The notes under the pieces are model-generated. The model was not told the DNA's origin, searched no databases, and saw only the letters and a program-made list of their open reading frames with translations. 64,000 nt of DNA, from contig VSDK01009435.1 of assembly GCA_009767595.1 (NCBI GenBank), positions 26,866 through 90,865 on the forward strand, written 5' to 3'. This DNA is from Symbiodinium kawagutii. Taxonomy: Eukaryota; Sar; Dinophyceae; Suessiales; Symbiodiniaceae. The position numbers were made by a program, and so were the translations under genes. Each line of letters opens with the position of its first letter. Within the stretch, counting starts at the first letter, position 1. Positions 58,901 to 64,000 of this stretch are shown piece after piece.

Positions 58901-61900
58901 CATCATTATAACTATTACAATATTTTGCCAATGTTTTTGTGCAACAGTACATAGTATTGGATTGGTGACCGTTATTACTTATCATAAGCATCATCCCACA
59001 TTAAAGCTATTATTTTACTAAGTACAACCATTATGACCATTTTTTAGATAATCCTGTATTGGTCAAAATATTAGCAATGGTAACAGTGGTGAGTCAATTC
59101 ATCATAGCCATTATTATTGCAGTAATCACTCAGTATTATAATGAATCCACATTTACAATAAACAAATGTTTCCCTTCTTAAATAATGGGGATCCATGATA
59201 GGCCCATATTAGCTATTTTTGTAACAATTATTCGCAGTTATTAGCTCCATTGTTAATACGCAACCATACTTTTAAAAAACACATTATATACTTTAATTAA
59301 CTATCAACCATATATTAATGTTATTCGTTGATTAACAATCAACCATTATATACTTTAATTAACTATCAACTATTCTTGAACATGATGCTTATCCTTTCCA
59401 TCATGCCCATGATTCGATGCTAACTGCGGGTCTCCCATGATTGACCACGCTTGGGTCCAAGCCACTCCCCAGCGAGGCGGATCTGCCAGGAGTTTGTCGC
59501 GCAGGCGGCCAAGGCGCCGCATTTTTGTGCTGGCAAAGGCATCGAAAACGGGGTTTCCATGGTATACCCTCTGGTAAACCAACCTGGAAGTACCTGGTTG
59601 CGCTGAAAAAACAACATTTCATGGGTAAAACGACTATAAATACTGTGTCTACTTCCAGGTTAGTTTGCCAGAGTGTAAACCTGATTTGGGTATGCGTTTT
59701 GGAGGCTTAGATGTGGTGCAAGCCTGATTTTGAGAGGTCCAAACCAATTGAATCCGTGTATTAAGCATGGTGCCATCTCCAAGGTCCTGAGTACGCCTTG
59801 CGATACGCTGATGAAATGTGGGGATGTGGCAATGAGCTGGTTCCATCTTTTGGAAGGCTGATAATTGATGAGAAAAGATTGGGCAACAAACAATTTTTGG
59901 AGGCCTGCTTTCAGTTTGATACGTGACTGACATGGTTCCCTGGTGTTGAAAGCAGTGTGTCACTGGTGAAACTTTAGGTACTCCCAGGTTCATACACTGA
60001 TTCTAAATCGACATCAATCCAACACTTGTCAATTTCTACGCCAGAGTAGACATGAAAGTTGTCGTGGCTAGAAACTAGTTTGCTTTCACACACAGTGTCG
60101 TCACCAGACTTTTGTAACGACGCATTTTGGATTGGTGGCGGCTTTGGTTGCAGGAGACCGAGATGGGTTTGGTGCCGGAACCTTTTATGCAGTTCAAGAT
60201 GGAGGCGGGGATTCTGCGGCTTGCCAAGAATTGCCGTGGTGGATGGTTGTTCACTCTCAACTGCTGAATCTGCATCTGCGTTCAGAATTTTGAAGCAAAG
60301 ATAATGTAAAAACCAAGCAGAGCTAGATATTTTGATGGGTTCATGGTGCCACCATGGAGAATAAAACTTACGCGCAACTTGACGTTCTATCTCTGGGAGA
60401 TGCAGAACAAAAGCTCAGGGATCGCTATCGCTCGAGTCTTCCAGATACAATCGCTATGGGAATGAATGGCTTGTAAGGCCACTCAACACGACGCAAAAAG
60501 TCCCAATTAGCTTTTTGACCCAAACTATGATCAATCAAATCTGGGGCTATGATCAAGAAAGATGAGGAGTTCACATTCCTCACTATGATCAATCAAATCC
60601 CACAAGCCAAGCCAGTTTCAACCCGTTCACTGAATGTTAACAATGCTTATTTGTGCCTCATGCCCTCATGCTTACGGATGAGCTGATTTGCAGGACATGA
60701 AGCTTCGTGGCAAATTGCAGCGGGACTTCATTGACTTTGTCCTGCGTCCCCTGTGGGTGCCGTGGCTGATGCTGGTGTACCCTCCCAAAAATTCTCAAGG
60801 ATCAGCTGGAGACAACATTTTCTTTGCTTGGGAGTCGTCTACATGATTTGCGGCACATTTGGTTCTGACCCACACCCACAAGAAGAGGTCATGGTGTTAC
60901 ACTTCTGTTTGCCCTGCCCATGTGTTTGAATGAGATGCCCTGACGTCAGCCCACAAAAGGCCTTAATGTTGAGTGCACGGCTGGTCGTGAGCACAGCAAA
61001 CATAAGTTTTTTGGGGAAAACATACAAGTGTCTGTTGTCTGTTGAATGTGGCTTATTCTATCTAAGTCCAAATCCTTTGAAAGATCCCAATCCATGTGCG
61101 CAATTTGTGATTCAGGGGTACCACGCTGACTATGAACATCTGGATGGCTTATACCCACTAACTTAGGTTTTTAGTGTTTTTTGGGATATGATTGATTTCC
61201 CATATAACCACTAAAAATATATTTTTAGCAAGGGATCTATAAGCCACCAAGACATTATGAACATCGTCGGACCTGGAATCTCCAGAGGGTGGCGCATGTC
61301 TGTTCGGTTGTTGTTGGTCCCAGGACTCCTAGGAGTCACAGAGTTCAACAGTGAAAACATGTTGCAATGTTGACTGATGGTTTATGGTTAACATCAAGGC
61401 TTAACCAATTGTAACGGTTGACAACAAGCTTGGTGGTTAATGGCTTATGTGTACTCAATTAGCCATTCGTTGGGTCAATGTTGTTAACCCATATGTTAAT
61501 TATGTTCATCGTTACTTCATGGCTAATGATGGTTCAAGAATCTTATGCGGTAATTATTTGGGAATGTGTCATAGATTTCAGATCCAGCTTGGTGGGGTAG
61601 TTGGGGATGATGTATCTTCCAAGATTCCAAGGTTGGCTCATACCGTGTTCTCAAGCACTGGTTCTCGATCGTTGATGATTCACCAGAACAAGTCACCGTT
61701 GATGACATACCCACACTTGATACTCTAAATCAATCTAACCCATAGATAGGGGAAACTCTACTTTGTATGATTCTCCGGTTCTCCACATCTATGTTAGTTT
61801 ATATATATTAGTTTAACCAATGGTAAATGCAAGAAGGTTTCAACCATCATTATCCCTCACGATTCACTCTTGACAATAATGACCCATGACTCATCATTGC

Positions 61901-63317
61901 GAACCATGAATGATCAGGACAGACCATTGTGAACCAGAATTGGCCCCGCCATCGGCACGCCATCACCAAGACCAACCATGCATCAATCGTGATCATGATC
62001 GAATATCTCGAACCACCATGAACCATTGTTAAATTGTTATATGATTTCGGTTCTGATCGATTGATTCCCTATAAGTAACCACATACCACCTGCACGAGAC
62101 TTTCGGCAGCCTCTTAGGAACCCTACACTCAGCATCTCGGCTATAGATGCACAGGGAGTTTGGGCAGCGCTTGAGCATTCTTCACAGATAAGCTTTCATG
62201 AACAAAAACCGTTCAACCTTCCTAGTTTAATCGTTTCATTGGTCATTGATGTTTTTTTTTCAACAGCTCATTGTGATGAAACTCTCATCATAAATCTGCA
62301 GCAAAAGCAGACCCAATGTTCAAAACATCTATATAATCCATCTAATCATTGTCACTCGAACGGTTCATCTCTTCATTTGAGGTGTTCTTCAGCACCGCAT
62401 CCAAGAATCAATTCAGCTAGAACACTTTTTGATTTATGTTGTACTTCTCAAGATTTGTTCAAATTGTTTTGTGGTTCTCCCTTTGGCTGTTCATACAGTA
62501 ATTATCCTGGAAATTATCACATAACTTATTTTTTCTTAGACTCGGAAGACGCCCTATACTGACCTAACAGTACCTCCATTGAAGACATGCAAAAGTGGTG
62601 GACATTGGTTCGTGAATGATGATGAAGCATGAGCCATCATAAAATTTGATAACAAACAATATCCACCAGCTGATTTTGTTCAATTTGGATAGAGTTATGA
62701 TCCAACTGGTACAAGTGGTTTTCTTTGAAGAAAACGGACTCTGCACACCTGGGGATGAAGCCGAACGAATTTGATGCCAGCCAGCTCTGTGATGTGCCTG
62801 GAACAACCATGAGCACAGCGCTTTCCAGCCATTCCTGCGAACATGTGCCACGGGCGAGGTTTGATTCCTGAAGGTCTACGCAATAGGATTTTGCTTCGCA
62901 GATCATTAATAATCACTAATCACTATTTACCATCAATCAACCATCCATCAAACATCACTCCTGAGCCTAAAAAACCACTAACCATCCTCAATAATCACTA
63001 ATCACTATTTACCATCAATCAACCATCCATCAAACATCACTCCTGAGCCTAAAAAACCACTAACCATCCATCAACTATCACTCCTAGCCAACCACAGACC
63101 ATCCATTCACCATCCATGAACCATCCATTCACCATCCATTCACCTCATGACTCCCAACATCTCCTAACCATCCTGATCAACCAAAGTGGTCATAGCCGGG
63201 CGGTCATAGCCGGGCGGTCATAGCCGTCCAAGAACTGCCTTGGCGAACCAACGAACCACCAAGGCTTGAACCGCAACTGCAGCCATGCCTGACCAATTTG
63301 ATCAAGCGCTTTGGCAG
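34064..63317 (+). CDS. GAF-domain 3',5'-cyclic-nucleotide phosphodiesterase gene (multi-exon)
   Basis: Reconstructed by reading exons that continue one protein in phase. Exons (approximate where noted): 34112-34214, 35294-35366, 35933-36031, 37458-37525, 39034-39064, 40137-40174, 40939-41009, 44308-44381 (end uncertain), 45308-45394, 47086-47155, 49558-49637 (start uncertain), 49667-49706, 50311-50356, 51572-51629, 52774-52822, 53183-53207, 53531-53590, 55079-55148, 55702-55743, 56634-56679, 57641-57720, 58231-58281, 58614-58699 (uncertain), 59490-59504, 60154-60201, 60694-60756, 63283-63317. The first part gives a GAF fold (VDDMRKEVW, GKGIVGMVANEG, EKKTGYRVARM, TIGVIQ-VLNK). The second gives the HD-type PDE catalytic domain: NPFHSFFHGF, LCHDIDHPG, LRYNDVSVLENHH, ILATDMAHH, NVCIHAAD, EPFM, LQRDFIDFVLRPLW. 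Such enzymes hydrolyse cAMP/cGMP using two metals held by the His/Asp residues; GAF domains bind cyclic nucleotide or dimerise. The N-terminus and last exon are not fixed. Confidence 0.85.
34318..34407 (+). mobile_element. Diverged family H element
   Basis: TATTTTCCCTAGTGAGAATGG and GATTGAAAACACCAACCAG; left end decayed. Confidence 0.55.
34595..34690 (+). mobile_element. Family E copy
   Basis: TTGAGTGTTTCTCAGAATAA, GATTTAGGGGTAC. Confidence 0.6.
35294..35366 (+). CDS. GAF-PDE exon: GAF beta strand
   Basis: Acceptor GCGAAAAG, donor TGGT|GTGTGG. Reads LDADRCSIFFVDDMRKEVW, the RCS-x-F-x-VD signature that opens most PDE GAF cores. Joins 35933 in phase. Confidence 0.85.
35933..36031 (+). CDS. 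GAF-PDE exon: GAF ligand loop
   Basis: Acceptor GGGGTCAG, donor CCAG|GTGCCA; 99 nt. Reads VGQRAVEEPFKLEWGKG then IVGMVANEGKIVNLP, matching the GKGIAGxVAxTG / NIPDA part of GAF domains. Confidence 0.9.
36959..37083 (-). mobile_element. MITE family B copy
   Basis: ATATGGCAGTGGGTCAAACA ... AATATTGACCCATGGCCATAT. Confidence 0.9.
37087..37196 (+). mobile_element. Family D element, complete
   Basis: CAAGGTGGGCCCCCAGTAGT ... GGTTGGGGGCCACCTTG. Confidence 0.9.
37199..37300 (-). mobile_element. Family D element, inverted neighbour
   Basis: Reverse orientation, ends ACTGGGGGCCCACCTTG. CACCTTGTACCACT flanks it on both sides, suggesting recombination with or insertion beside the previous copy. Confidence 0.8.
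37305..37412 (-). mobile_element. Family C element
   Basis: GTCCCATAGCCATATATAGC ... ACCCATTAACCAGCTAG. Confidence 0.7.
37458..37525 (+). CDS. GAF-PDE exon: GAF
   Basis: Acceptor CTGCCGTCAG, consensus donor ATG|GTAAGC; 22 codons, AHDHPAFDGEIEKKTGYRVA. Matches the D-x-R-F-x-x-x-x-D-x-x-TGYR block of GAF domains. Confidence 0.9.
37582..37705 (+). mobile_element. MITE family B copy
   Basis: TCTATGGGTATGGGTCAAGA ... GGTTTTGACCCACAGCCATAT. Confidence 0.85.
37712..37839 (+). mobile_element. MITE family G (D-related core)
   Basis: Ends ATACAGAGTGGTACCCCCC / AGGGGTACGACTCTGTAT; the interior (CTAGGGTAG, TATAAACCAAC) resembles family D. Confidence 0.75.
37840..39033. other. Intron of GAF-PDE gene
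   Basis: 38030-38105 repeats TTACAATGCCTAATAACA. Plus frame 38247-38597 (116 codons) is open but falls between two exons that already join perfectly, so it is not called. Confidence 0.5.
39034..39064 (+). CDS. GAF-PDE exon (31 nt)
   Basis: Acceptor CGCAGAG, donor A|GTGGCT; VKGLLSLPVK, the central GAF strand (sLLsxPV). Phase 0 in, 1 out. Confidence 0.75.
39065..40136. other. Intron of GAF-PDE gene, no element recognised
   Basis: CpG content falls sharply after about 39330; 39340-40040 is AT-rich. Confidence 0.5.
40137..40174 (+). CDS. GAF-PDE exon (38 nt)
   Basis: Acceptor TGCGCCAAG, donor CAG|GTGGCC; TINIEKTIGVIQ, the IGVxQ strand of GAF. Phase 2-nt in, 0 out. Confidence 0.85.
40939..41009 (+). 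CDS. GAF-PDE exon: end of GAF
   Basis: Acceptor CGTGGAG, GC donor CC|GCTGGG. Reads VLNKRKGSGSFSEHDAEELQ, the LNK-x-x-x-G-x-F-x-x-x-D ending of GAF domains. Confidence 0.9.
41317..41426 (+). mobile_element. MITE family E copy
   Basis: ATTTGGTGGTTTCTCATTAT ... TTTTTGAGAAAACACCAT. Confidence 0.85.
41721..41845 (+). mobile_element. MITE family B copy
   Basis: CTGGCTATGGGTCAAGCAG ... GAACAGACCCACAGCCAC. Confidence 0.8.
42423..42560. repeat. Minisatellite, 16-bp unit
   Basis: Unit CATTATCCAACCATCC repeated about four times within degenerate ATCCAACC words. Confidence 0.85.
42715..42882 (+). repeat. Dispersed repeat I, copy 2
   Basis: See 10325-10470; directly followed by a complete H element. 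Confidence 0.65.
42883..42982 (+). mobile_element. MITE family H copy
   Basis: CTGGTTGGTGGTTTGATTCA ... GGGGTGAAACCACCAAACAG. Confidence 0.85.
44163..44257 (+). mobile_element. Family D element, right end lost
   Basis: CAAGGTGGGCCCCCAGTACC and AACTGGTAGTTAAGCCTAG; no right palindrome. Confidence 0.8.
44308..44381 (+). CDS. GAF-PDE exon after GAF core
   Basis: Acceptor ACCCTGTAG; 1-nt entry matches 41009. Reads LLLGQAGLQQQWTGDDSW, like the terminal GAF helix (A-x-Q-A-x-x-A-I-x-N). End uncertain. Confidence 0.55.
45308..45394 (+). CDS. GAF-PDE exon: linker
   Basis: Acceptor CTCTCCAAG, donor GG|GTGGCT; STPPEILRSLSRQPFLRAHS, then PLPLNCTRG. Almost every third position is G or C. Exit phase 2 matches 47086. 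Confidence 0.7.
45514..45619 (+). mobile_element. MITE family H copy
   Basis: CTGGTTGGTGGTTTGATTCA ... GGGGTTGAAACCACCAACCAG. Confidence 0.85.
46741..46825 (-). mobile_element. Family B, truncated
   Basis: Only the TATTTTCCCTATTATTGG ... GCTTGACCCATAGCC half. Confidence 0.65.
46830..47076 (-). mobile_element. B+C composite element
   Basis: B part 46830-46957 (GCTGTGGGTCAAAGC ... TTGACCCATAGCCATA) runs directly into C part 46958-47076 (TACAGCTGGTATATCCCC ... TTGACCCAGCTCGCCATG). The same composite occurs at 51300 and, inverted, at 55802. Confidence 0.8.
47086..47155 (+). CDS. GAF-PDE exon: start of catalytic domain
   Basis: Acceptor AGCTACCAAG, 10 bp after a C element; donor TTG|GTGCCG. Reads QVEDLMSLDFDVLTQTEDFL, corresponding to the W/L-x-FD-x-x-x-L segment at the start of PDE domains. 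Confidence 0.75.
47156..49557. other. Intron(s) of GAF-PDE gene with possible unplaced exons
   Basis: CpG-rich island 48596-48776 has an open plus frame (VSPLLGASSSEVPDILRHAG) and 49022-49100 another (QFSRAKFCAMEHLNATSRAL); neither could be phased. Poly-T of 22 at 47669-47690. Confidence 0.4.
48231..48330 (+). mobile_element. MITE family H copy
   Basis: GTGGTTGGTGGTTTTAAAC ... GGGGTTGAAACCACCCAACAG. Confidence 0.8.
49558..49637 (+). CDS. GAF-PDE exon: catalytic domain helices
   Basis: LAPMVVLNRFFAMDQLVHGE-HGIAE, then GC donor GAG|GCATCG. Fits the MF-x-x-x-x-L stretch of PDEs. The start could instead be 49608 (acceptor GATCAG). Confidence 0.6.
49667..49706 (+). CDS. GAF-PDE exon (40 nt)
   Basis: LLPVWAEAVHKGY-R, GC donor TATC|GCATCT. 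Entry after a repeated GCTGAG; continues directly into NPFHSFFHGF in the next exon. Confidence 0.75.
50311..50356 (+). CDS. GAF-PDE exon: HxxxH motif
   Basis: Acceptor CAGCTGAG, GC donor CCA|GCCGCC; 46 nt. Reads ENPFHSFFHGFGVYQ, equivalent to the PDE NPYHNxxHxxDVxQ block: the first His is the proton donor, the second binds metal. The usual HN is HS here. Confidence 0.9.
50791..50918 (+). mobile_element. MITE family B copy
   Basis: TATGGCTATGAGTCAAGCAC ... GGTTTGACCCACAGCTATAT. Confidence 0.85.
50928..51042 (+). mobile_element. MITE family E copy
   Basis: TATGGGTGTTTCTCGAAATA ... TTTTGAGAAACACCCATAT; near-perfect inverted ends. Confidence 0.9.
51300..51535 (-). mobile_element. B+C composite element
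   Basis: B part to about 51430, then C part ending CTTGACCCAGCTGGCCATG. It ends about 37 bp before the next exon. Confidence 0.8.
51572..51629 (+). CDS. GAF-PDE exon
   Basis: Acceptor CTGCGACGAG, GC donor GAG|GCAGTG; MCFHQLSLIDTFSGLTATE with nearly all G/C third positions. Bridges the HxxxH and HDxDH exons in phase. Confidence 0.85.
51700..52060. repeat. Degenerate C/B fragments
   Basis: Repeated TGTTTGGCGAGTTGGGT, ACCAATGGTGATCCCTAGCT and AACAATTATAGGGAAAACAA pieces; no complete element. Confidence 0.6.
52774..52822 (+). CDS. GAF-PDE exon: HDxDH metal site
   Basis: Acceptor CCTTGTTCAG, GA donor CCAG|GACTGG. Reads GFGLLVASLCHDIDHPG; His and Asp of HD bind both catalytic metals in this family. 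Confidence 0.95.
52916..53090. repeat. GAT microsatellite plus (ATGATC)n palindromic run
   Basis: GAT repeats 52916-52990, then 52988-53040 ATGATCATGATCATGATC, every unit self-complementary. Fills half of a 360-bp intron and makes artefactual poly-His and poly-Met/Ile ORFs. Confidence 0.95.
53183..53207 (+). CDS. GAF-PDE micro-exon (25 nt)
   Basis: Acceptor ACAGCCAG, GC donor CAG|GCCGCA. Supplies GVTNGYLIR after HDIDHP, as in HPGxxNxF/Y of PDEs. Same CCAG|G at donor and acceptor. Confidence 0.9.
53531..53590 (+). CDS. GAF-PDE exon: YNDxSVLENHH
   Basis: Acceptor GGTGTCAG, donor CGC|GTCCCT wait-free GT type; QQDDLALRYNDVSVLENHHA. The most diagnostic PDE block after HDxDH. Confidence 0.95.
53651..53774 (+). 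mobile_element. MITE family B copy
   Basis: TGGCTAGCTGGGTCAAGCAG ... GGTTTTGACCCACTGCCATT. Confidence 0.85.
54046..54143 (+). mobile_element. MITE family H copy
   Basis: CTGGTTGGTGGTTTTGAAC ... GGGGTTGAAACCACCAACCGG. Confidence 0.85.
54898..55013 (+). mobile_element. MITE family L, copy 1
   Basis: TACCCTTTGGTCAACTAACC ... GGTTAGTTTACCAGAGGGTA. Confidence 0.8.
55079..55148 (+). CDS. GAF-PDE exon
   Basis: Acceptor GCCCATCAG, donor CAG|GTGCGT; VACTILRGEKTNISSGLEKV, the segment after ENHH in PDEs. 70 nt, phases match on both sides. Confidence 0.9.
55702..55743 (+). CDS. GAF-PDE exon (42 nt)
   Basis: Acceptor TGGTGCAG, GC donor ACG|GCTGCT; GVFRKSIIKAILAT, leading into DMAHH. Confidence 0.9.
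55802..56032 (+). mobile_element. C+B composite element
   Basis: ATATGGCGAGCTGGGTCAAG ... B part from 55904 ending TTTTGACCCACTGCCATAT; opposite orientation to 46830 and 51300. Confidence 0.85.
56274..56386 (+). mobile_element. MITE family E copy
   Basis: TGCTTTCTTAAGATAGGGAC ... ATCTTGAGAAACTACCATAT. Confidence 0.8.
56634..56679 (+). CDS. GAF-PDE exon
   Basis: Acceptor GCAGCCGAG, GA donor ACCG|GAGCTT; DMAHHQGLCQKLIGT completes ILATDM. The frame stays open to 56788, so the end is inferred from phase. Confidence 0.8.
57405..57432. repeat. (TTG)n microsatellite
   Basis: GTTGTTGTTGTTGTTGTTG. Confidence 0.95.
57641..57720 (+). CDS. GAF-PDE exon, insertion segment
   Basis: Acceptor CTGGTGCAG, donor CTG|GTTTAG; CPNSEQFQATAALLQRDTAD then LVHKFL. 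Adds roughly ten residues more than usual before DDxQFLMN. Confidence 0.6.
58231..58281 (+). CDS. GAF-PDE exon: HAAD metal site
   Basis: Acceptor GCTTCGCTCAG; VADDSQFLMNVCIHAAD. The Asp of HAAD (58279-58281) is the fourth metal ligand in PDEs. The donor after it was not resolved. Confidence 0.9.
58614..58699 (+). CDS. GAF-PDE exon, boundaries uncertain
   Basis: TKSWQCEDLSAQVLK and ARKWE fit the region between HAAD-(ISNP) and E-F-x-x-Q; GA donor GAA|GAGCCG proposed. Confidence 0.55.
58840..58880 (+). mobile_element. Family D left-end fragment beside an exon-like stretch
   Basis: AAGGTGGGCCCCCAGAAGTT. Upstream 58770-58839 reads NVTTGRRLSTSQLDVNTTAT and would splice at AAG|GTGGGC. Confidence 0.5.
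59490..59504 (+). CDS. GAF-PDE micro-exon (15 nt, inferred)
   Basis: Acceptor ATCTGCCAG, GC donor CAG|GCGGCC; EFVAQ, the EF-x-x-Q helix of PDEs. The frame continues open to about 59557, so the end is inferred from the next exon. Confidence 0.55.
59563..59677 (+). mobile_element. MITE family L, copy 2
   Basis: TATACCCTCTGGTAAACCAA ... GGTTAGTTTGCCAGAGTGTA. Confidence 0.8.
60154..60201 (+). CDS. GAF-PDE exon
   Basis: Acceptor TTGGTTGCAG; ETEMGLVPEPFMQFKM, matching E-x-x-x-GLPV-x-PFMDR. The open coding-like frame goes on to 60234 (EAGILRLAKNC); the end at a GA donor (60202) is inferred. Confidence 0.7.
60694..60756 (+). CDS. GAF-PDE exon: substrate-pocket Gln region
   Basis: Acceptor TGATTTGCAG, donor TGG|GTGCCG; DMKLRGKLQRDFIDFVLRPL-W. 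Gln at 60718-60720 is positioned as the invariant purine-contacting Gln (Q-x-x-FI). Confidence 0.8.
61140..61251 (+). mobile_element. MITE family A, copy 3
   Basis: 112 bp, same ends. TATGAACAT stands immediately left of it and again 3 bp beyond its right end. Confidence 0.85.
62910..63073. repeat. 82-bp tandem duplication
   Basis: AATCACTAATCACTATTTAC ... GAGCCTAAAAAACCACTAAC occurs twice with period 82. Confidence 0.95.
63189..63230. repeat. 14-bp tandem repeat, three units
   Basis: GGTCATAGCCGGGC repeated; last unit ends GGTCATAGCCGTCC. Confidence 0.9.
63283..63317 (+). CDS. GAF-PDE exon: C-terminal helix
   Basis: Acceptor CGCAACTGCAG, donor AG|GTGGCC; PCLTNLIKRFG, like PELxPCLxNLxxN at the end of PDE domains. 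Coding bias extends upstream to about 63228. A possible final exon lies at 63627-63727 (VAITEEVASGIRVSRVIQET to TAG), low confidence. Confidence 0.65.
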
Positions 63318-64000
63318 GTGGCCATGTCGTGGCCATAGCCATGGCTTTGTATGTCCAAAAGAGGGGTGTACCTAGTAACAAATATGTGGCTGAGGCGGTA
63401 CCCATCATTTTTTGTACTTGTTTTATGTGATGATGGTTGATGATGGTTAATGCTGCTTGGTGATTGGTATTGGTGGTTCATGATGGTTGATGTTGGAGCG
63501 TGATGGTTGTGGATTGTTAATTATGGATACTGTTGAGGTGAATGAAGTCTGATGATTTGCGCTCTTTAACATTTCTGGTGCGGCTTGCCTGTCAGGGGGA
63601 AAGTAACGTACATCCTTTGTGTCTGTTGCCATCACCGAGGAGGTGGCATCAGGGATTCGTGTCTCACGAGTTATTCAAGAGACCAACAGCCAGAGACAAA
63701 ATTATGGTCAATTGCGTTTAGCTTAGGCATTACATGGTGACGTGTTTTGTCAATATTACTTGAAAACCGGTACCCCAAAGGAGTACTCCAAAACTTGGAA
63801 AACGACAATGGAGGTTCTAAAAAATCTGTGAATACACCCCAAGCAAATAATTGGACGCTGCCTCATATGCAGCTGTAGATATAGAACTTATAATGTGATA
63901 CAATATGAATATCAATCAATATCAAACGTACATGTGCATTTTTAATATATAGTCATTATGTTTTTTTAGATATACACATGTTTGCCCTAGTTTACGAGTC

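Larger units (their letters stand above)
61252..63282. other. Intron with possible unplaced exon
   Basis: 62717-62877 reads TDSAHLGMKPNEFDASQLCD to a TGA and is exon-like. Other frames (61447-61728, 62239-62562) lack coding bias. Confidence 0.4.

Noticed and set aside
1-64000. tRNA, rRNA and trans-spliced leader genes
   Set aside because: I looked for a spliced-leader-like TTTTGGCTCAAG and cloverleaf-like or rRNA core sequences by eye and found none; a covariance-model scan would be needed to exclude tRNAs.

Overview
This window looks like dinoflagellate nuclear DNA, most plausibly from the Symbiodiniaceae/Suessiales. The reasons are: very short exons (about 25-165 nt) drowned in long introns; about half of the readable splice donors being GC or GA instead of GT, often with short direct repeats at both intron ends; introns filled with many related ~90-130 bp inverted-repeat elements; and low-complexity tracts of the TTGATGG / CCATCAA type. 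There is no operon structure and I see no rRNA, tRNA, spliced-leader or CRISPR sequence. The genus is not determined. Most long open frames in the window are chance or repeat-derived.

Region 1 (1 to about 2970) is a compositionally foreign block. I count only two CpG dinucleotides in about 3 kb, against normal CpG density afterwards. It carries the end of a coiled-coil ORF, an intact intronless 584-codon ORF resembling the very abundant dinoflagellate transposase-like proteins (Tnp2/CACTA-like, uncertain), ten copies of a 15-bp palindrome, a tandem duplication and an array of hairpins. A CpG-rich terminal exon (2974-3236) follows directly.

Region 2 (about 3.2-16 kb) is mostly intronic or intergenic: MITEs, AT-rich minisatellites, a few exon-like CpG-rich islands, and a 1.1-kb insert bounded by a 17-bp direct repeat.

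Region 3 (16.0-33.8 kb) holds at least 20 plus-strand exon-like islands. Many neighbouring ones join in matching codon phase with plausible splice sites. The encoded protein is not recognised; it may be the long N-terminal part of the gene in region 4 or a separate upstream gene.

Region 4 (about 34.1-63.3 kb) is the best-supported content: one plus-strand gene for a GAF-domain 3',5'-cyclic-nucleotide phosphodiesterase. I could chain a nearly complete GAF domain (34112-44380) to a class I PDE catalytic domain (47086-63317) exon by exon. Its landmarks are NPFHSFFHGF, HDIDHPG, YNDVSVLENHH, ILATDMAHH, HAAD and FIDFVLRPLW. The roughly 29 kb encodes a few hundred residues; the rest is intron made of dispersed repeat families (named A-M here). 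These include composite elements and a palindromic family (D) whose ends look able to supply splice donors. GAF domains in PDEs bind cyclic nucleotides or mediate dimerisation, so the product probably hydrolyses cAMP and/or cGMP under allosteric control.
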